A stretch of 64,000 bases of DNA from an uncultured Oscillospiraceae bacterium (GTDB lineage: Bacteria; Bacillota; Clostridia; Oscillospirales; Oscillospiraceae): the NCBI GenBank assembly GCA_934573855.1, contig CAKTMF010000002.1:124001-188000 (forward strand), in the 5' to 3' direction. The number at the start of each line of letters is the position of its first letter. Within the stretch, counting starts at the first letter, position 1. The position numbers were made by a program, and so were the translations under genes. Below, one piece after another: positions 50,188-60,265 of the stretch. The notes below the pieces were generated by a model. The model was not told the origin of the DNA. It saw only the letters and a program-made list of their open reading frames with translations, and did no database searches.

Positions 50188-50214
50188 TTCAAAAATGAAC
50201 AATCCATTTTTGAA
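50188..50214 (+). promoter_or_regulatory. Likely MarR operator
   Basis: Perfect 10-base arms TTCAAAAATG and CATTTTTGAA separated by seven bases, immediately after the -10 box and covering the expected start of transcription. Best explained as the binding site of the MarR protein encoded 13 bases downstream. Confidence 0.8.
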
Positions 50215-50226
50215 AGAAGTGATACC

Positions 50227-50667
50227 GTGAACCTGATCGCCGCAACGACCAGAAAATTTCTGCTGGCGTACAACGCCGTCTGCAAGCCCTTCTGCCGTGA
50301 GCTGGGGCTGCCGCAGACGTCGTTCGACATACTGATGTTCCTCGGGAACAACCCCGAACACAACACCGCCAGCGACATCGTCGAGATACGCAACATCAAG
50401 GCGAACCTCATCTCCGTGAACGTGGACCGGCTGGTCAGGGACGGCTATCTCACCCGCCATGCCGTAAAGGGCGACCGGCGCAAGGTGGAGCTGCTGTGTA
50501 CCGAAAAGGCCCAGCCCATCATCGCCGAGGGGCGAAAGATACAAAAGGCCTTTGCCGACAGGCTGTTTGCCAACATGGACGGCGACGTCCGCAGGGCGTT
50601 TTCGGCGGCAATGGGCATTATCGAGAAAAATCTGGACGAGATACTTGAGTCGGAGGAAAAGTCATGA
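50227..50667 (+). CDS. MarR-family transcriptional regulator
   Basis: 146 residues from a GTG start. Winged helix: LPQTSFDILMFLGNNPEHN, ASDIVEIRNIKANLISVNVD (recognition helix), RLVRDGYLTRHAVKGDRRKV (wing with the DRR motif). Overlaps the TauE/SafE transporter gene by four bases. With the palindrome over its own promoter this looks like a self-regulated switch for the transporter. Ligand unknown. Confidence 0.92.
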   Translation: MNLIAATTRKFLLAYNAVCKPFCRELGLPQTSFDILMFLGNNPEHNTASDIVEIRNIKANLISVNVDRLVRDGYLTRHAVKGDRRKVELLCTEKAQPIIAEGRKIQKAFADRLFANMDGDVRRAFSAAMGIIEKNLDEILESEEKS

Positions 50668-51440
50668 GTACGCTGACGGTGATGTTTGTCACCTTTTTCG
50701 CGGGCATGGGCGCGGGTCTCGGCACCGGCTTTGCCGGGATGAGCGCGGCGGCGGTCATCAGCCCGATGCTCATCACCTTTTTGGGGGTCGACCCCTACAT
50801 GGCGGTGGGCATAGCGCTGTCGTCGGACGTGCTGGCCAGCGCGGTCTCCGCCTACACCTACCACAGGAATAAGAACCTCGACATAAAAAACGGCCTTATC
50901 ATGATGGTGAGCGTGCTGGTATTTACCGTCGTGGGCAGCTATGCGGCGAGCCGCGTCCCCTCGTCGACGATGGGCGGCTTTTCCGTGTTCATGACGTTCC
51001 TTCTGGGCGTCAAGTTCATCGTGCGCCCCGTCATGACCACCAAGGAGGCGATGTCCCGGGTCTCCGCCAAAAAGCGCGCGGTCCAGTCCGTCGTCTGCGG
51101 CGTGATGATCGGCTTTATCTGCGGCTTTATCGGCGCGGGCGGCGGCATGATGATGCTCCTCATCCTCACGAGCGTCATGGGCTACGAGCTCAAGACCGCC
51201 GTCGGCACGAGCGTGTTCATCATGACCTTTACCGCGCTGACGGGTTCGCTCTCGCACTTTGCCATCGGCGGCACGCCGGACGTCCTGATATGGGTGCTGT
51301 GCGTGGTATTCACGTTCGTGTGGGCGCGTGTGGCCGCGCTGTTCGCAAACAGGGCCCAGCCCAAGACTCTCAACCGCGCGACGGGCGTCGTCCTTGTGGT
51401 GCTGGGCGCGGCGATAATGATATTCCGGCAGCTGAGCTGA
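50664..51440 (+). CDS. TauE/SafE-family anion permease (TSUP)
   Basis: 258 residues, about eight membrane helices in two repeats. Typical family runs: GMGAGLGTGFAGMSAAAVIS near the start and GVMIGFICGFIGAGGGMMML in the second half, the two G-rich re-entrant motifs. Family members move sulfite, sulfonates or sulfur-containing organic anions. Coupled to the MarR gene upstream; ftsH follows after 37 bases, without a visible terminator, so some read-through is possible. Confidence 0.88.
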   Translation: MSTLTVMFVTFFAGMGAGLGTGFAGMSAAAVISPMLITFLGVDPYMAVGIALSSDVLASAVSAYTYHRNKNLDIKNGLIMMVSVLVFTVVGSYAASRVPSSTMGGFSVFMTFLLGVKFIVRPVMTTKEAMSRVSAKKRAVQSVVCGVMIGFICGFIGAGGGMMMLLILTSVMGYELKTAVGTSVFIMTFTALTGSLSHFAIGGTPDVLIWVLCVVFTFVWARVAALFANRAQPKTLNRATGVVLVVLGAAIMIFRQLS

Positions 51441-51477
51441 ACGACTTGAAACAACATAAGGAAGGGAGACATGCTCC

Positions 51478-53310
51478 ATGAAAGAAGTCAAATCACCCAA
51501 AAAGCCAATGCTGAGCTACTATCTGACCATCATCTCGGTCATACTGCTGTTCAACCTGCTCGTCACCCCGCTGCTTATGGAGCGGCAGGTGGAGGAGGTG
51601 GACTACGGCACCTTCATGACCATGATCGATGAGAAAAACATCGGCAAGGTGCAGATCGAGGATTCCGAGATCGTCTTTACCGACAAGGACAACACGAAGG
51701 TATACACCACCGGCGCGATGGACGACCCGACGCTGACGCAGCGCCTGTACGACTCCGGCGCGGTCTTTACCCGGGAGGTGCAGCAGGCGCAGTCGCCGCT
51801 GGTGAGCTTCCTTGTGACGGGCATACTGCCGCTGCTCATCTTCGTCGGTATCGGCCAGTACATGAGCAAGAAGCTGATGGATCAGGCCGGCGGGAAAAAT
51901 TCCCTCATATTCGGCGGCGCGGGCAAGTCCAACGCGAGAGTGTACGTCCAGTCCACCAAGGGCATAAAGTTCAGCGACGTCGCCGGCGAGGACGAGGCCA
52001 AGGAGAGCCTCGCGGAGATAGTGGACTATCTTCACGACCCCTCGAAGTACACCGAGGCCGGCGCCTCCATGCCGAAGGGCATTTTGCTCGTAGGCCCTCC
52101 GGGAACGGGCAAGACCATGCTCGCCAAGGCCGTGGCCGGCGAGTCGAACGTGCCGTTCTTCTCCATCTCCGGCTCGGAATTTGTTGAGATGTTCGTGGGC
52201 ATGGGCGCGTCCAAGGTGCGCGACCTGTTCGCACAGGCCAAGGAAAAGGCCCCCTGCATAGTGTTCATCGACGAGATCGACGCCATCGGCCAGAAGCGAA
52301 ACGGCGGCGGCATGGGCGGCAACGACGAGCGCGAGCAGACGCTCAACCAGCTCCTCACCGAGATGGACGGCTTTGAGGAGAACACGGGCGTCATAATCCT
52401 TGCCGCGACCAACCGTCCGGAGTCTCTCGACCCGGCGCTCACGCGTCCCGGACGCTTCGACCGCCGCGTTCCCGTGGAGCTGCCTGACCTTGCGGGCCGC
52501 GAGGCGATATTGAAGGTCCACGCGAAAAAGATCAAGGCCGCGGACGACGTCGACTTCCACACCATCGCCCGCATGGCCGCGGGCGCGTCCGGCGCGGAGC
52601 TCGCCAACATCGTCAACGAGGCCGCCCTGCGCGCGGTCAGAAACGGCCGCACCGTCGTCAACGAGTCCGACCTTGAGGAGAGCATCGAGGTCGTCATCGC
52701 CGGCTACCAGAAGAAGAACGCCGTCCTCTCCGATCAGGAGAAGAAGGTCGTCGCCTATCACGAGGTCGGCCACGCGCTCGTCGCGGCGCTGCAGAGCCAC
52801 TCCGCTCCCGTCCAGAAGATCACCATCATCCCGAGGACCTCGGGCGCTCTGGGCTATACCATGCAGGTGGACACCGGGGACAAATACCTGATGACCAAGG
52901 AGGAGCTTGAAAACAAGATAGCCACCTTTACCGGCGGCCGCGCGGCGGAGGAGGTAGTGTTCGGCGAAGTGACCACCGGCGCCTCCAACGACATCGAGCA
53001 GGCCACGAAGCTCGCCCGCGGCATGATAACCCGCTACGGCATGAGCGAGGATTTCGACATGGTCGCTCTCGAGACCGTGACCAACCAGTACCTCGGCGGC
53101 GACGCCTCTCTCGCCTGCTCCGCCGAGACGCAGCGCGAGATCGACCTGAAGGTCGTGGCGCTCGTCCGCGAGCAGCACGAAAAGGCAAAGAAGCTCCTGC
53201 TCGACAACCGCGGCAAGCTTGACGAGATCGCGAACTATCTGTATGAAAAAGAGACTGTCACCGGCGACGAATTTATGGCGATATTGGATCGCAGGGAGGG
53301 TGCGGAATGA
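51478..53310 (+). CDS. ftsH: ATP-dependent zinc metalloprotease FtsH
   Basis: Membrane AAA+ protease for membrane-protein quality control and regulator turnover. 610 residues: TM1 ([16 protein letters not shown]), a small external domain, TM2 ([18 protein letters not shown]), AAA domain with Walker [12 protein letters not shown], Walker [13 protein letters not shown], second region of homology [12 protein letters not shown], and protease domain with the zinc motif [12 protein letters not shown] (HEVGH) and the third ligand in the later Asp of SNDIEQA. Overlaps the DUF308 gene by four bases. hflK/hflC, which encode known FtsH partners in other bacteria, lie about 5 kb to the right. Confidence 0.96.
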   Translation: MKEVKSPKKPMLSYYLTIISVILLFNLLVTPLLMERQVEEVDYGTFMTMIDEKNIGKVQIEDSEIVFTDKDNTKVYTTGAMDDPTLTQRLYDSGAVFTREVQQAQSPLVSFLVTGILPLLIFVGIGQYMSKKLMDQAGGKNSLIFGGAGKSNARVYVQSTKGIKFSDVAGEDEAKESLAEIVDYLHDPSKYTEAGASMPKGILLVGPPGTGKTMLAKAVAGESNVPFFSISGSEFVEMFVGMGASKVRDLFAQAKEKAPCIVFIDEIDAIGQKRNGGGMGGNDEREQTLNQLLTEMDGFEENTGVIILAATNRPESLDPALTRPGRFDRRVPVELPDLAGREAILKVHAKKIKAADDVDFHTIARMAAGASGAELANIVNEAALRAVRNGRTVVNESDLEESIEVVIAGYQKKNAVLSDQEKKVVAYHEVGHALVAALQSHSAPVQKITIIPRTSGALGYTMQVDTGDKYLMTKEELENKIATFTGGRAAEEVVFGEVTTGASNDIEQATKLARGMITRYGMSEDFDMVALETVTNQYLGGDASLACSAETQREIDLKVVALVREQHEKAKKLLLDNRGKLDEIANYLYEKETVTGDEFMAILDRREGAE

Positions 53311-53837
53311 GAGATCGGAGTTCCTTTGACTGGCTTGAGCTGATAGAGGGTATTTTGCTGATAGCGCTCGGCGTCCTCACGTTCATGCGTCCGGACGGCG
53401 CCATAACCGGCATTGTCGTGGTGTACGGCGTCATGGCCGTCATCATGGGTATCGCGGACATACTGCTGTATGTCCGGCTGGAGCGCTACACGGGCTTCGG
53501 CCCCGTCGTTTCGCTCATCTCGGGTATACTGAGCGTCATGACCGGCCTCATGCTGCTGGTCTATCCGACGGCGGGCAAGATCATCCTGACCGTTCTGTTC
53601 CCGATATGGTTCATCGCGCACTGCATTTCGCGCCTGTCCAGTCTGAACAGGGTACGGTTTTTCGCCGGGGACTTCGCCTACTGCTTCACGCTTGTCCTCA
53701 ACGTCATCGGTCTGGTGCTCGGCGTCATGATGCTGATCGACCCGTGGCTCTCGCTGATGTCCATCCGCTGTATCATCAGCTTTTACCTTGTACTGCTGGG
53801 TATCGACTGCGTCATGCTCGCCCTCTGCCGCCGGTGA
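53307..53837 (+). CDS. DUF308/HdeD-like membrane protein
   Basis: 176 residues with six short membrane helices in three similar pairs (WLELIEGILLIALGVLTFMR, IVVVYGVMAVIMGIADILLY, VVSLISGILSVMTGLMLLVY, VLNVIGLVLGVMMLIDPWLS). The G-I-L repeat at the start of each pair is the HdeD/DUF308 pattern. In E. coli HdeD links to acid resistance; function in Firmicutes is not defined. Start overlaps the ftsH stop (ATGA), so it may assist or be co-controlled with FtsH. Confidence 0.85.
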   Translation: MRDRSSFDWLELIEGILLIALGVLTFMRPDGAITGIVVVYGVMAVIMGIADILLYVRLERYTGFGPVVSLISGILSVMTGLMLLVYPTAGKIILTVLFPIWFIAHCISRLSSLNRVRFFAGDFAYCFTLVLNVIGLVLGVMMLIDPWLSLMSIRCIISFYLVLLGIDCVMLALCRR

Positions 53838-53856
53838 GTCACTCCCGGCCTCAGAA

Positions 53857-53894
53857 AAAAACAGCCTGACTTTCTGTGAAGTCAGGCTGTTTTT
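53857..53894 (+). terminator. Intrinsic terminator of the ftsH operon
   Basis: AAACAGCCTGACTT and AAGTCAGGCTGTTTTT arms, T tail. Confidence 0.92.
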
Positions 53895-53991
53895 CGCTTT
53901 TTTCATTGCCGCCGCTCAGACCGGCCGTCACCGGCACGGCGCTCCTCCCGAGGAAAGGACGGGTAAAATAACAAAAACCGCATAAACCAGG

Positions 53992-54031
53992 CTCACGCCG
54001 CCGATGTGCTTTAGCACATCGGCGGCGTGAG
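53992..54031. terminator. Long hairpin between converging genes
   Basis: CTCACGCCGCCGATGTGCT and its exact complement around TT, with no T run on the plus strand and only a weak one on the minus. Probably ends the kinase-like gene transcript on the minus strand. Confidence 0.55.
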
Positions 54032-54089
54032 TGCGTTATCCGCCCGGCGGCGGGCTTTTTGTTTTTATCCGCGCGGCTTCTTCATGCGC

Positions 54090-55142
54090 TCAGTCCATGA
54101 ACTCCGCGCCGAAGCAGGTGTCGGGCAGGCAGTCGGCAAGGCCGGTGAGAACGTCCTGCATGGTTATCATCTCCATGCCCGTCGGCCCGCTCAGCTCGAT
54201 AGGTCCGTTTTTCTTCATCGACGCCCTCACGGAGGTGCCATAGCCGAGGCGGCTCTCGAGCAGCAGCGTCCCGCCGTGATGTTCCGCCGCCGCCAGCGCC
54301 GCGCTGAGTCCGAAGCCGGAGCCTCTGCCCATTTCGCTCAGCTCAAACCCGTAGCGGTAGCGCTCGAACACCTTGGGCAGCAGGTCGGAGGGTATGCCGC
54401 ACCCGTCGTCCGAGACGGACAGCACCGCCGTATCGCCCATGTCCAGAAGATTGATCGTTATCCGGCTGTGGCCGCGCGCGTGGAGGATACAGTTGGAGAT
54501 GAGGTTCTCCAGCAGCAGCTCCGCGACCGCCGGGTCGCCGCGCACCGCAAGGCTCCCCTCGTAGCCGAAGATGATGTGTTCCTCGCTCTTGAGTATGCCC
54601 GTGGTGTGCGCAAAGCTCCGGCACAGCTCCGCGAGGTCGAATATCTGTGTTTCGTGTATCAGTCCGCCGCGGGAGGCCTCGCGTATGGCTGAGACGTTTC
54701 TTATCAGGCGCGAGAGCTTATAATAGCTGTGCGTGATGCCGTTTATGCAGGCGGTGATCTCCTCGTCCGTGTTCTCCGCCAGCTCTCTTATGCGCTCGGC
54801 GGCCACGCTCAGCCCAGAGAGGCTGCTGCGCAGCGAATAGAGGAACGCGTCGTTCATGTACTCCGCGCCGGTGTCCTGAAGAGAGAAGAAATAGACGTAG
54901 CTGTCCTCCATCGGCGAGACGCGCAGGACATACTGCTTCCCGCACAGGCGTACCCCGGAGATGAACGCGCCGGCCTGAGCCTCGGCGATGTCCGCGCCGA
55001 ATATCTCGCGTACCGTCCGTCCGTGACACCCGGGACCGAGGATCGTGCAGGCGCAGGAGTTGGCGTACTGTATCCTGCCGTGGCAGACCAGAACGGCCGG
55101 TTCATTCGTAAGAGCAAGTATTTCGGAAGGACTGTTGACCAT
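54090..55142 (-). CDS. Histidine-kinase-like protein lacking the phospho-acceptor histidine
   Basis: 350 residues, soluble. A PAS-like domain (about 8-100, NEPAVLVCHGRIQYANSCAC) precedes a dimerisation helix where DAFLYSLRSSLSGLSVAAER aligns with the usual FLxNISHELRTPL box; the His position is Ser. The ATPase domain is well kept: N-box LLLENLISNCILHARG, G1 VSDDGCGIPSDLL, G2 GSGFGLSAALAAAEHHGG. So it may bind ATP but cannot phosphorylate itself on that His. A 45-residue C-terminal tail is extra. No response regulator is next to it. Could be a pseudokinase, an anti-sigma-like kinase or a diverged sensor. Confidence 0.8.
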   Translation of the reverse strand: MVNSPSEILALTNEPAVLVCHGRIQYANSCACTILGPGCHGRTVREIFGADIAEAQAGAFISGVRLCGKQYVLRVSPMEDSYVYFFSLQDTGAEYMNDAFLYSLRSSLSGLSVAAERIRELAENTDEEITACINGITHSYYKLSRLIRNVSAIREASRGGLIHETQIFDLAELCRSFAHTTGILKSEEHIIFGYEGSLAVRGDPAVAELLLENLISNCILHARGHSRITINLLDMGDTAVLSVSDDGCGIPSDLLPKVFERYRYGFELSEMGRGSGFGLSAALAAAEHHGGTLLLESRLGYGTSVRASMKKNGPIELSGPTGMEMITMQDVLTGLADCLPDTCFGAEFMD

Positions 55143-55279
55143 GCTGAAGCGCTCCTTTTCTATAATTTCCTATTTAATAATACCAAAAATGGACAAAATA
55201 CACAAGAGGGCAGTGCATACACGCCTGATTTCAGGGCGAATTTCGGCAGAATTTTGTTGAAAATAGATAGGGCGGCATA

Positions 55280-56420
<1,141 letters not shown>

Positions 56421-56439
56421 TTTCTTCTGCAAAACATTT

Positions 56440-56466
56440 AAAACCGCTCCTTTTGGAGCGGTTTTT
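56440..56466 (+). terminator. Intrinsic terminator after gap
   Basis: AAACCGCTCC, TTTT loop, GGAGCGGTTTTT. Confidence 0.95.
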
Positions 56467-56631
56467 CTTATCTTTTCAGCAATCGTGACAACGTTTTTCT
56501 GTTGCGGCAGCGTTGGCCTGTCAGAGAAGAATTTACTGCCCTCCCGGTTTCCCGCATTCATATGGTGTTAATGGTTCAACTTGATCATACCGGAAGGGAA
56601 AAAGCCAGACCGCAGAAGTGAAACTGCGGTC

Positions 56632-56955
56632 TTACATATTTTCGCTTATACAATAATCTACAAGCATTTCTATCATTTTTCTGTTTGCGGGTGAGAGTGC
56701 TTCTATACGCGCCGTAAGGGCGTGAAAATCGCCCTGCGTTTCTTTGCCTGTCAAGATATAATCCGTACTCACATCAAGTATCTGACTGAGATTGATGAGA
56801 TTGTCTATGCGGATCGCCTTGTTGCCGCGCTCCAAGTTGGAGATCATCTGAATGGAGACATTCATTCTGTCGGCTAACTGCTCCTGCGTCAAGCCCTGCT
56901 GTTTGCGGCGCAATTGAATACGCCTGCCCATTTCAGTCAACTCCACATCCGCCAT
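56632..56955 (-). CDS. XRE-family regulator of a small AT-rich island
   Basis: 107 residues. HTH_3 domain: MGRRIQLRRKQQGLTQEQLA, NVSIQMISNLERGNKAIRID, NLSQILDVSTDYILTG. A 40-residue tail (ALSPANRKMIEMLVDYCI) probably dimerises. Divergent from the two-gene unit at 57101-58059 and likely its repressor, given palindromes between them. Composition is clearly more AT-rich than the flanking gap and hflC genes. Confidence 0.88.
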   Translation of the reverse strand: MADVELTEMGRRIQLRRKQQGLTQEQLADRMNVSIQMISNLERGNKAIRIDNLINLSQILDVSTDYILTGKETQGDFHALTARIEALSPANRKMIEMLVDYCISENM

Positions 56956-56982
56956 ATTATCACCTCAAAACTTAAACTCTAA

Positions 56983-57081
56983 GATGATTATATGAGTTTA
57001 CAGATGATATATTAAGCACTTCGGGGTTGACCTTATTAAACTATAGATGTATAATTGGCCTACCAGCAGCACCTATAGTTT
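56983..57081. promoter_or_regulatory. Divergent control region with promoter and palindromes
   Basis: Plus-strand promoter TTGACC, 17-base spacer, TATAAT at 57027-57055. Two inverted repeats are seen: TAAACTC...GAGTTTA just left of it and AAACTATAG (57038-57046, in the spacer) with CTATAGTTT (57073-57081). The second pair straddles the -10 and the start of transcription, good sites for the XRE repressor. Confidence 0.65.
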
Positions 57082-57100
57082 AAGAAAGAGAGGTTTTAAT

Positions 57101-57343
57101 ATGGGCAAACATCCAAACTTAGGCGAATTGGACTATCTGTTTGAGAAGGGCGCAGATTTTCGACTGTCAGATAGATTGTACCAAGAAAAAACCGGGGCTG
57201 CTCTTCCAAAAGAAAAGAGCTACATAAAGCACAGTTCAGCTCTTGCAAAATGGGCTAAGGAAAAAGGGTACTATATCGAGGAAGTCGAAAACGTAGCAAA
57301 AATCGAAAGAGAAATAGTTTTCAAAAGGGGAGGTCATAAATAA
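57101..57343 (+). CDS. Small cytosolic protein, unknown
   Basis: 80 residues from the ATG at 57101 (AAAGAGAGG upstream). MGKHPNLGELDYLFEKGADF then RLSDRLYQEKTGAALPKEKS; charged, no signal peptide or membrane helix. I do not recognise the family. The stop overlaps the start of the next gene by one base (TAATG), so the two are coupled. Confidence 0.6.
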   Translation: MGKHPNLGELDYLFEKGADFRLSDRLYQEKTGAALPKEKSYIKHSSALAKWAKEKGYYIEEVENVAKIEREIVFKRGGHK

Positions 57344-58059
57344 TGAGCGAGATCAAAACTGACGAATTAATTCAAGCAAGCGAAACAGGCAATGCGGCAG
57401 CTGAAACACCCATAGTTGAGGAAATAAACGCGCCAAAAGCAAAAAACACATTCAAAGATTTCTTTAAAAAGTGCTTTTCCAAAGAGAATTTAAAGAAAAC
57501 CATTGCTGTTATTCTTCTTACCGCGATAGTAATTGGCGGGACTTACGGCGTAATTTACTATAACAGCCCAGAATCCGTCGCTCTGAGGTTTGTCAAAGCC
57601 TGCTCTAACTCTGACTTAAAGGCTCAAGAAAAACTTTTGGCTTATGACTACAGAACCTACACGCTTTACCTAAGCAACTCTGAGGACGAAGAAGCCTTTT
57701 TTGAAAGCAAGAGTGATAAATTTGAGGAGGATATAAACAGTTGGGAAGATTATTTCAGGGTTTATCAGACGCAAGCACTTGAATTTGATGAAGACACTTG
57801 TGGCGATTACAAAATCACATATAGAGTCAGCAAAATAAAGGACCTTTCTGAACGTAAGGTAAAAGCATCGAATGAATCTCTTCTGTCGGCCCTTGAAGAG
57901 ATAGCAAATTTTGATGCCGATACAATAAAAGAAGGCAAATATGTTACTGTGAAAGTAAAAGAAGATACCGAGGAGCTTGGTATAATTCGTTATACCTATA
58001 CCGTCACCTTGGTAAAGGTTTCTAATTCGTGGAAGGTTTTGGATTATGACGTTGATTAG
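57343..58059 (+). CDS. Single-pass membrane protein with DUF4878-like outer domain
   Basis: 238 residues. Acidic N-terminal cytoplasmic part, then KKTIAVILLTAIVIGGTYGV as the only membrane helix (about 50-72), then an outer domain starting SPESVALRFVKACSNSDLKA and ending VKVSNSWKVLDYDVD. The AxxFxKAxxxxD opening and WKV ending recall lumazine-binding/DUF4878 (NTF2-like) domains of clostridial surface proteins. Low GC. Encoded with the 80-residue protein under the XRE regulator; function unknown. Confidence 0.65.
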   Translation: MSEIKTDELIQASETGNAAAETPIVEEINAPKAKNTFKDFFKKCFSKENLKKTIAVILLTAIVIGGTYGVIYYNSPESVALRFVKACSNSDLKAQEKLLAYDYRTYTLYLSNSEDEEAFFESKSDKFEEDINSWEDYFRVYQTQALEFDEDTCGDYKITYRVSKIKDLSERKVKASNESLLSALEEIANFDADTIKEGKYVTVKVKEDTEELGIIRYTYTVTLVKVSNSWKVLDYDVD

Positions 58060-58066
58060 CTGATCG

Positions 58067-58108
58067 GCTATCCCCCCATTCCCGCCGAGGCGGGAATGGG
58101 GGGATAGC
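58067..58108. terminator. Long GC-rich hairpin after the AT-rich island
   Basis: GCTATCCCCCCATTCCCGCC and its complement around GAGG, followed by TTCGTTTG. Confidence 0.75.
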
Positions 58109-58128
58109 TTCGTTTGCCCCCTGACGGC

Positions 58129-58170
58129 AGCCCGCCCCGCCCTGAATTATCAGGGCGGGGCGGGCTGTTT
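58129..58170. terminator. Second hairpin, facing the hflC end
   Basis: AGCCCGCCCCGCCCTGA and TCAGGGCGGGGCGGGCT with loop ATTA, then GTTTC. Two long hairpins in tandem close the island on this side. Confidence 0.75.
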
Positions 58171-58204
58171 CAGCTTCGCTTATTTTGCCGTCGCCGGCGT
58201 TTAT

Positions 58205-59080
58205 TTACCTGAATATCTGTGCGATGGGGCTGTCGGCGTCAAGGATGATGGTCTTGTTGCCGCCCTTGAGCGCCTCCTCCATGGCGTCGAGCGCGATCAT
58301 GAAGGTATAGAAATCCGCTTCCTCGTCGGTGTCGTATATCTCGGAGAGGATACGCATGTACTCCGCGTCGCCCTCGGCGCGGATGGTCTCGGCCTTGGCC
58401 TTGGCCTCGGAGATGGTTATCTCGACCTTCTTGTCGGCGCTGTTGCGGATACGCTTCGCCTCGGCCGCGCCCTCGGCGGCGTAGGAGGCGGCGATGTTGT
58501 TGCGCTCGGAGATCATGCGGGTGAACACCGCGTCCTTGTTGTCGTCGGGGAGGTCGAGAGTCTTGGTCTCCACGGCGATCATCTCAATACCGTAGCGGTC
58601 GAAGTTGTCGCCGATGTTCGCCATGACGAGCTGGACTATCTCGCCGTCGCGCCCGGAGATGATGGCCTCCTGCTTCTGGGAGGAGATGACGGTCTTGAGC
58701 GCGTTATACACGATGGCGTTTATGCGGCTCTCGGCGTTTGTGACGCTGCCGGAGAGTGACTCGATGAAGAGCCTCGGGTCGCTTATGCGCCAGAGCGCGA
58801 AGGAGTCGAGCACCATGGAGTGCTTGTCGGCGGTTATGACGTCGCTGATGGGCAGGTCATAGAGCAGCATGGTCTTGGGCAGGGTGGAGACGGACTGGAT
58901 GAAGGGGACCTTCACATACAGGCCCGGCTCGTCCCGGATATCCTGCACGGCGCCGAACTCCAGCACCACGCCGTATTCGTTCTGGCGCACCACATACAGG
59001 GACTCCGCTCCCACGATGACGAGGAGGATGAGTATGACTATCGCGATAACGCCCGCGGTGGCTTTTTTAGCGGTTTTCAT
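58205..59080 (-). CDS. hflC: HflC-like SPFH-domain membrane protein
   Basis: 291 residues. One N-terminal membrane helix (GVIAIVILILLVIVGAESLY), then an SPFH/band-7 domain (YVVRQNEYGVVLEFGAVQDI) and a long charged helix (EGAAEAKRIRNSADKKVEIT, ISEAKAKAETIRAEGDAEYM). Partner of HflK; in E. coli the HflKC cage encloses FtsH and limits its proteolysis. Starts 15 bases after the hflK stop. ftsH is about 5 kb away on the other strand. Confidence 0.93.
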   Translation of the reverse strand: MKTAKKATAGVIAIVILILLVIVGAESLYVVRQNEYGVVLEFGAVQDIRDEPGLYVKVPFIQSVSTLPKTMLLYDLPISDVITADKHSMVLDSFALWRISDPRLFIESLSGSVTNAESRINAIVYNALKTVISSQKQEAIISGRDGEIVQLVMANIGDNFDRYGIEMIAVETKTLDLPDDNKDAVFTRMISERNNIAASYAAEGAAEAKRIRNSADKKVEITISEAKAKAETIRAEGDAEYMRILSEIYDTDEEADFYTFMIALDAMEEALKGGNKTIILDADSPIAQIFR

Positions 59081-59095
59081 TCACATATCCTCCTT

Positions 59096-60067
59096 TCAGT
59101 TCTGCGCTCCGGCAAACTCGTCGAGCGGCAGCACGGTGGAAACGCCGGTCCCGTCGCTCCCCATGATATATACCTTGACGTCCGGGAACACCTTTACGAT
59201 CATCTCGTAGAAGAGGCGCTGGCGGGTTATCTCCGGGAACTTGGAATACTCCTCGAAGAGCTGGGCGAAGCGGGACGCCTGACCGTTGGCGTCGTTTATG
59301 CGGGAGGTCTTGTACGCCTCGGCCTGCTGGAGTATCTCGTCCGCGTCGGCCTCGGCGGCGGGGAGGACCTCGTTTGCGTACTTGTTGGCGTTATTGGTGG
59401 CGGTCTCGGCCTCCTGCTTGGAGGTCTCGACGGCCTTGAACGCCTCCTGCACCTCCTTCGTGGGCGGCTCCGCGTCCTGGATGGTGATGTTCACCAGCGT
59501 GATCCCCAGATCCTCCTTTTCGAGGCGGTTGAGTATCTTGTCCTTGATGGAGGCCTGTATCTCGCTCTTGCCGGTGGTGATGACGTCGTCGACGTTATAA
59601 AGGCCGATGGTGTCGCGTATGTAGGACTGGCAGAGCATCTTGAGTATGCTGACCGGGTCCTCGGAATTATAGAGGTACTTCACGGGGTCGGTGACGCGGT
59701 ACTCCACATAGAAATCCACATCGACGAAATTATAGTCTACGGTTATCATCACCGACTCGGAGGTGATGGGTTCGTTCGTGCGCATGTCGTAGCCGATGGG
59801 GAAGCCCTTGGTGGCCTTGGAGACGATGGTCTTGTGCTGGATGAAGGGGATCTTGAACTTGAGTCCGGGGTCGGAGACCACCGTGGGGTGTCCGAAGGTG
59901 GTTATCACGGCAAACTCGTCCTCCTGCAGCTCGTAGAAGGAGTTGAACGCCACCGTCAGCACCAGTATCGCGGCAAGCGCGATCAGCACGGCCGTCCTGA
60001 GCTTCTTCCTGTCCGGACCGCGGCGGGCCTCGCCGCCGTATTGGGCGCTGTTTTCGTTGAAGTTCAT
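59096..60067 (-). CDS. hflK: HflK-like SPFH-domain membrane protein
   Basis: About 323 residues; the ATG at 60067 has AAAGGA at good spacing, the one at 60073 is too close to it. Helix KLRTAVLIALAAILVLTVAF, then the SPFH domain (SFYELQEDEFAVITTFGHPT) and the coiled helix region with NITIQDAEPPTKEVQEAFKA. The E. coli HflK Gly/Asn-rich N-terminus is reduced to a short RRGPDRKK tail. First gene of the hflK-hflC pair. Confidence 0.93.
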   Translation of the reverse strand: MNFNENSAQYGGEARRGPDRKKLRTAVLIALAAILVLTVAFNSFYELQEDEFAVITTFGHPTVVSDPGLKFKIPFIQHKTIVSKATKGFPIGYDMRTNEPITSESVMITVDYNFVDVDFYVEYRVTDPVKYLYNSEDPVSILKMLCQSYIRDTIGLYNVDDVITTGKSEIQASIKDKILNRLEKEDLGITLVNITIQDAEPPTKEVQEAFKAVETSKQEAETATNNANKYANEVLPAAEADADEILQQAEAYKTSRINDANGQASRFAQLFEEYSKFPEITRQRLFYEMIVKVFPDVKVYIMGSDGTGVSTVLPLDEFAGAQN

Positions 60068-60195
60068 TGACATTGTCCTTTCTTTCTCGGTAATGATGTT
60101 TATATTTTATCAAAGACCGGGCGTTCTTTCAACCGCTTTCGTACTCATATCATTTCCAATTTGTAAATTTGCGCGGGCTGGCGCGCGGGCGCGTG

Positions 60196-60224
60196 TGGAC
60201 ATTTCGGAACGGGTATTGTATAAT
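60196..60224 (+). promoter_or_regulatory. Promoter of the Pro/Thr-linker protein gene
   Basis: TGGACA, 17-base spacer, TATAAT, about 41 bases before the ATG. Confidence 0.65.
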
Positions 60225-60265
60225 GGTCAGGTATATCATTATTTCAGCGGAAAGGATGAAAAGCA

